Shown here: piece by piece, positions 60,041 to 64,000 of the stretch
Numbering within the stretch: position 1 is the first letter of the stretch
How the letters are laid out: each line of letters opens with the position of its first letter
DNA from: Lingula anatina
Lineage: Eukaryota; Brachiopoda; Lingulata; Lingulida; Lingulidae
DNA: 64,000 bases
Assembly (NCBI RefSeq): GCF_001039355.2
Contig: NW_019774692.1
Location: 172,820-236,819, forward strand
Direction of reading: 5' to 3'
Notes under the pieces: model-generated
What the model saw: only the letters and a program-made list of their open reading frames with translations
Databases searched by the model: none
What the model was told of the DNA's origin: nothing
Made by a program: the position numbers and the translations under genes

Positions 60041-61200
60041 TTTATTATTAATTTTTTTTTATTTTTTATTCATTTATTTATAATTAAAATATCAAAAAAT
60101 AAAAAAATGTAATTTTTTAAATTTTAAAATTATTAATCATAATATCAAAATTAATACCTGACATTATAAATTCTCCAACATATAAATTTTTAACTTTTAT
60201 TAATCTTAACTTTTTATATTAATATAATTATAATCTTCATCATTTCTTATAATTATTGTTAATCTAAAAAATAATTAAATATTTACATTATTTTGAAATT
60301 ATTCTATAACTTCTTATTTTAAATATTTAGTTTTTACACCAGATATTACATGTAAATCACATAAATATAGTAATAAATTTTTTCAATAATTAATACTAAT
60401 TTTTGATCTTTTTTTTTTTTTTTTTGTAATTATCAATTATATTGGAACTTATCCTTTTTTCTATTCCTGGTGTTTATTCTGATTTTTATTATCTTTGTAA
60501 TTGGATCTTGTTATTTTTTTTGGATTGAACTATCTAAATTAGATATTGAATTTTTGGCTTTTGAAATTAAAATATCAATTTATCCTTTTTTTAAATTTTT
60601 TTGATCTTATTGTTATTATCTATATGGTTTAAATAAAATATCAGATTATCCTTATTTGTATTCTTATTCTTCTATTTTTTGCAAACTATCTAAAACTGGT
60701 TTTGTATTTGTAATTTTTAAAATTGAAATATCTGGTTTTATTATTATATTTTGTTTTTAATCTAATTCTTTTTTAAATTTTTATTTATTTTTTATTTTAT
60801 TTTTAGTTTGTAAATTATACATTTATAAAATTTTTTTAATTTATTTTGATTGTTTGATTTTTTTTATCATTATTAAATAATAATTATAAATATACAATTA
60901 TTAAAATTATAATTATAATAAAAAACTTTTTTTCAAGTACTTTTTTAATATTTTTATAAAAAATTATTTTTAAATTACATTTTTATATTTTTTTCATTTT
61001 ATAGATTGTTTTATAAAATGAATAATAAAATAAAAATAATCTTATTTATATATACCAATATATCTAATAAATATTTTTTAACTTTATTAATTATATTTTC
61101 TACATATATTTTTGTAAAACACTTATATCTAAAAAAAAATTAAATTTATAAATTATACTTTTTTAAATATTTAATAAATTTTTTAAATTTATATTTATTT
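60041..61200. repeat. Duplicated flank, copy 1
   Basis: About 1.1 kb upstream (minus direction) of the large collagen gene that matches 62700-64000 upstream of the next collagen gene. Matching stretches include TAACTTTTATTAATCTTAACTTTTTATATT (60189-60218) and the block after 61040. Copy 2 has about 190 extra bases, including (TTA)19. The unit seems to be collagen gene plus decayed gene, duplicated as a block. Confidence 0.75.
60120..60980 (-). pseudogene. Decayed gene upstream of the large collagen gene, copy 1
   Basis: Same remnant as 62790-63600 but more worn: many stops and frameshifts. Shared pieces are the membrane-helix area near 60880-60960, the Lys-rich KNKQ-type run near 60760-60800, a GFVFV/PVLD-like part near 60690, a T18 homopolymer at about 60411-60427 and the end segment with NVNI...FRLT. 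What the intact protein did cannot be said; an N-terminal anchor followed by a charged region suggests another surface protein. Confidence 0.55.
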
Positions 61201-61425
61201 AAATGATAAAAAATACCTAAAAATAAATTATTTATTGTAAAAAATATTTTAATTAAATTCTTAAAATATCTTAAAATAAATAAAAAAATATCTTATTAAT
61301 TTATCCTATTATATATAAATAAACTTTTTTAAATTATAAATTAAATAATTAAATATACTTTAAATATATAAAAAAACAATATTATTTTTAAATTTTACTT
61401 TATTATTTTTATAATCAATCATTAA
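61201..61425. other. A+T-rich spacer between duplicated units
   Basis: 225 bases of A and T with no open frame or GC-bearing hairpin. It lies downstream of the collagen gene at 61426-62667 in the minus direction and should contain its terminator, which I cannot identify. Confidence 0.4.
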
Positions 61426-62667
61426 TTAAATAAGTCCAGCTTTTATGTCTTCCACAATTGTTCTTAATTGAGTATAAGCTTGTCTTAATGCAGTAATTTC
61501 TGTTCTAGCAGCTTCTAGTCGAGATGTTAATCCGACAATTTCTGATTGATGTCCATTTAATGTTGTTCTTACTTGAGTAAAACCTGTTCATAATCTTGGA
61601 ACAGTATCATCTAAAGCTGTTGTTTGTGCAGCTGTTAATGTTCCGGCTGGTCCTGCTGGTCCTCTTTCACCTTGTGGTCCTTGTTCACCTGGATCACCTT
61701 TTTCACCTTTTTCACCTGCTGGTCCTCTTGTTAATGGATTAGCTGTAAAGTATGCTTGAACTGCTGCTGCTATTTGTTCAGGTGTAACATTAGCACCATT
61801 AGTTATTGGGTGTTGTATAAAGTATGCTTGAACTGCTGATGCTATTTGTTCAGCAGTTGGAGATGGTCCAGCTGGTCCTCTTTCACCTGTGTCACCTTTA
61901 GCACCTGGAGCACCTGCTATTCCTGTTAACCCTCTTGGTCCTTGTTGTCCTCTTTCACCTGTTTCACCTTTAGGTCCTTGTGGTCCTACTGGTCCTCTAT
62001 CACCTGTGTCACCTTTAGCACCTGGAGCACCATTTTGTCCTGCTGGTCCTTGTGGTCCTGGTAAACCTCTTTCACCTCTTTGTCCTGGTTCACCTCTTTC
62101 ACCTCTTTGTCCTGGTTCACCTCTTTCACCTCTTGGTCCTGGTTCACCTTGTGGTCCTCTTTCACCTGTGTCACCTTTAGCACCTGGAGCACCTGTTGGT
62201 CCTGCTGGTCCTGTTGCACCTCTTTCTCCTTGTGTACCTGGTGTACCTGGTGTACCATCTTCACCTTTAGGTCCTCTTGGTCCTGGTTCACCTTGTGGTC
62301 CTCTTTCACCTGTGTCACCTTTAGGTCCTGTTGCACCTCTTGGTCCAGGTGGTCCAGGTGGTCCTTCTGGTCCAGTATCTCCAGTATCACCTTTTTCACC
62401 TTTTTCACCTTTAGGTCCTTGTGGTCCAACTTTAGAAGCAGCTTCTTCTATATTTTTTACTGTTTGTTTTGTTGAAGTTTTTGATTCTTCTAAAGATGAT
62501 ATTGATTCTTCTTTTTCTGTTTTTGATTTTTCAGAACTATTTTCTGATACAACACCAATCATAGCAGTTGTTGTACCAATAGCTACAACACCTAAAACTA
62601 ATAATCCTTTTTGTAATAAAGATGCTGTTTTAATTTCATCTTTTAATTCTTTAAAATAATTATTCAT
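61426..62667 (-). CDS. Collagen-like surface protein with phage-fibre-like segments (63 triplets)
   Basis: 413 residues. Residues 1-80: shared anchor, about 95% identical in DNA to that of the gene at 57246-59987. Residues 81-269: 63 Gly-X-Y triplets. Residues 270-313: two copies of a TxEQIAxAVQAYFxxxP segment, a pattern known from phage tail fibres and other collagen-like proteins; then nine more triplets (314-342) and a C-terminal coiled coil ([18 protein letters not shown]) that could trimerise the rod. The post-anchor composition is richer in G, C and Ala than any neighbour, consistent with acquisition from outside. Ribosome-binding site AAGGGG precedes the ATG. Confidence 0.85.
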
Positions 62668-62789
62668 TTCATTCCCCTTTTTTATAATTTTATATTTATT
62701 TTTTTATTATTCATTTTTTTTTATTTTTTATTCATTTATTTATAATTAAAATATCAAAAAATAAAAAAATCTAATTTTTTAAATTTTAA

Positions 62790-63600
62790 AATTATTAATC
62801 ATTATCAAAATTAATAACTGACATTATAAATTCTCAAACATATAAATTTTTAACTTTTATTAATCTTAACTTTTTATATTAATATAATTTATAGTCTTCA
62901 TCATTTCTTATAATTATTGCTAATCTAAAAAATAATTCAATATTTACATTATTTTGAAATTACTCTATAAATTCTTCTGTTAAATATTTATTTTTTAAAA
63001 CAGATAGTAAATATACATCAAATGAATATATTAATGAAATTGTTTCAATAATTAATAATAATTCTTGTTCTTTTTTTTTTTTTTTTTTAATTTTCTATTA
63101 TATTAGAACTTGTCCTGTTTTTTTCTGTTCTGGTTTTTTGTTATGATTTTTATTTTCTTTTTGATGGATTTTGTTCTTTTGTTTGACTTAAACTATCAAA
63201 ATTAGGTATTGATCTTTTGGTTTTTAAAATTAAATTATCAATTTATACTTGTTTTGAATTTTATAGATCTTTTTTTTATTATCCATATGATTTAAATAAA
63301 ATATCAAATTATCTTTTTTTATTCTTATTCTTTTATTTTTTGTGAAATATCTAAAACTGGTTTGGAATTTTTGTTGTTAAACTTGACATATCTGGTTTTA
63401 TTATTATAGTTTGTTTTTAATCTAATGCTTTTTTAAATTTTTGTTTATTTTTTATTTTATGTTTAGTTTTAAAATTATAAATTTTAGAAATTTTTTCTAA
63501 TTTTTCTGATTTTTTATAATTATTAATTAATAATGATAAATATAAAATCATTGAAATTGTAATTATAATAAAAAATTATTTTTAAATTACATTTTTATAT
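62790..63600 (-). pseudogene. Decayed gene upstream of the second collagen gene, copy 2
   Basis: Remnant better preserved than copy 1. On the minus strand pieces of one protein can be read across frameshifts: an N-terminal membrane helix (ITISMILYLSLLINN, about 63500-63560) with a Lys-rich tail, a Lys/Pro/Gln middle (TKEQNPSKRK), an A18 homopolymer at about 63075-63092 and a C-terminal segment (EQELLLIIETISLIYSFDVYLL ... FIMSVINFDND, about 62800-63070). It looks like a former surface protein gene with mutation hot spots at the A/T runs. No intact relative is in the window. Confidence 0.6.
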
Positions 63601-63750
63601 TTTTTTCATTTTATAGATTTTTTTATAAAATGAATAATAAAATGTATATATATTCAATATATAAAATAAATAATATTATATTTGCTATAATTTATTATTT
63701 CTAAATTTTAATTTTTTAATATTTTTTAATTAAATAGTAATAATTTTAAA

Positions 63751-63753
<3 letters not shown>

Positions 63754-63810
<57 letters not shown>
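63754..63810. repeat. (TTA)19 trinucleotide tract
   Basis: 19 perfect TTA units in the non-coding or decayed region upstream of the second collagen gene, absent from the matching place in duplicate copy 1. It is the same type of tract as the coding (AAT)21 in the propeller gene; it may be a relic of a similar gene end, or a regulatory spacer whose length varies. Confidence 0.9.
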
Positions 63811-63812
<2 letters not shown>

Positions 63813-64000
63813 TATAAATAGATTTTTTTCTTTTATATTTTTTTAAATAATCTTATTTATATATAACAATATATCTTAATAAATATTTTTTAACTTTATT
63901 AATTATATTTTCTACATATATTTTTTTAAAAAAATTATATATGAACAAACATTAAATTTATAAATTATACTTTTTTAAATATTTAATAAATTTTTTAAAT

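Larger units (their letters stand above)
62700..64000. repeat. Duplicated flank, copy 2 (runs off the window)
   Basis: Partner of 60041-61200. Similarity begins about 40 bases upstream of the collagen gene start and continues to the window end, where TTTATAAATTATACTTTTTTAAATATTTAATAAATTTTTTAAAT matches about 61146-61190. It contains the pseudogene at 62790-63600 and an insertion with (TTA)19 at 63754-63810 absent from copy 1. Confidence 0.75.

Noticed and set aside
51257-62667. Contamination with animal collagen DNA
   Set aside because: Genes have no introns, use A/T-ending Gly and Pro codons and TGA for Trp, carry bacterial ribosome-binding sites and sit among mollicute genes.

Overview
The window is a stretch of an extremely A+T-rich mollicute (mycoplasma-like) chromosome. 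TGA must be read as tryptophan: leuS, atpB, secA, rpsG, metK and almost every other conserved gene stays open only under genetic code 4, and in-frame TGA falls at conserved Trp sites such as the last residue of S7. Genes are tightly packed, often overlapping by 8-23 bases, and nearly all lie on the minus strand; only 21184-25620 is on the plus strand. No rRNA, insertion sequence or CRISPR array was seen. I cannot name the species.

Layout, 1-21 kb: ligA (cut by the window edge), a CPBP membrane protease, an orphan gene and leuS; the t6A genes tsaB and tsaE with a NadR-type kinase and a first thymidine kinase; tRNA-His; mgtE and the diadenylate cyclase; the trans-translation pair ssrA/smpB; secG, a Na+/Ca2+ exchanger, lgt and secA; then the complete F1Fo ATP synthase operon atpB-E-F-H-A-G-D-C. 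21-26 kb (plus): upp, a likely atpI, a YitT protein, asnS and an NrnA-like phosphoesterase, facing tsaC and a short prmC. 27-32 kb: a nucleoside-type ABC importer with a BmpA-like binding protein. 32-39 kb: prfA with a second thymidine kinase, then fusA, rpsG, rpsL, a third thymidine kinase and a phosphohexomutase. 39-48 kb: three tandem sodium:neurotransmitter-symporter-family transporters, a small membrane protein, metK and a fourth, divergent transporter.

48-64 kb is an accessory surface-protein region, and is the most interesting part. It holds a membrane-anchored protein with seven copies of a roughly 60-residue repeat (a probable seven-bladed beta-propeller) and a 21-Asn tract. Next come three proteins sharing a near-identical 80-residue N-terminal anchor, each followed exactly at residue 81 by a collagen-like Gly-X-Y domain of 13, 108 or 63 triplets and then by unrelated C-terminal domains. 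A related protein without collagen repeats lies among them. Decayed copies (53.7-55.0 kb, 60.1-61.0 kb and 62.8-63.6 kb), duplicated flanks, A/T homopolymers, (TTA)n tracts and exact tandem repeats point to ongoing duplication, loss and length variation, as expected of surface molecules under host selection.

Taken together, the genes suggest a host-dependent organism living by uptake: nucleoside import plus three thymidine kinases, uracil salvage, and sodium-coupled amino-acid-type transporters. The ATP synthase c subunit carries Na+-type ligands, so sodium may be an important coupling ion. Its surface appears to be decorated with anchored collagen-like fibres.
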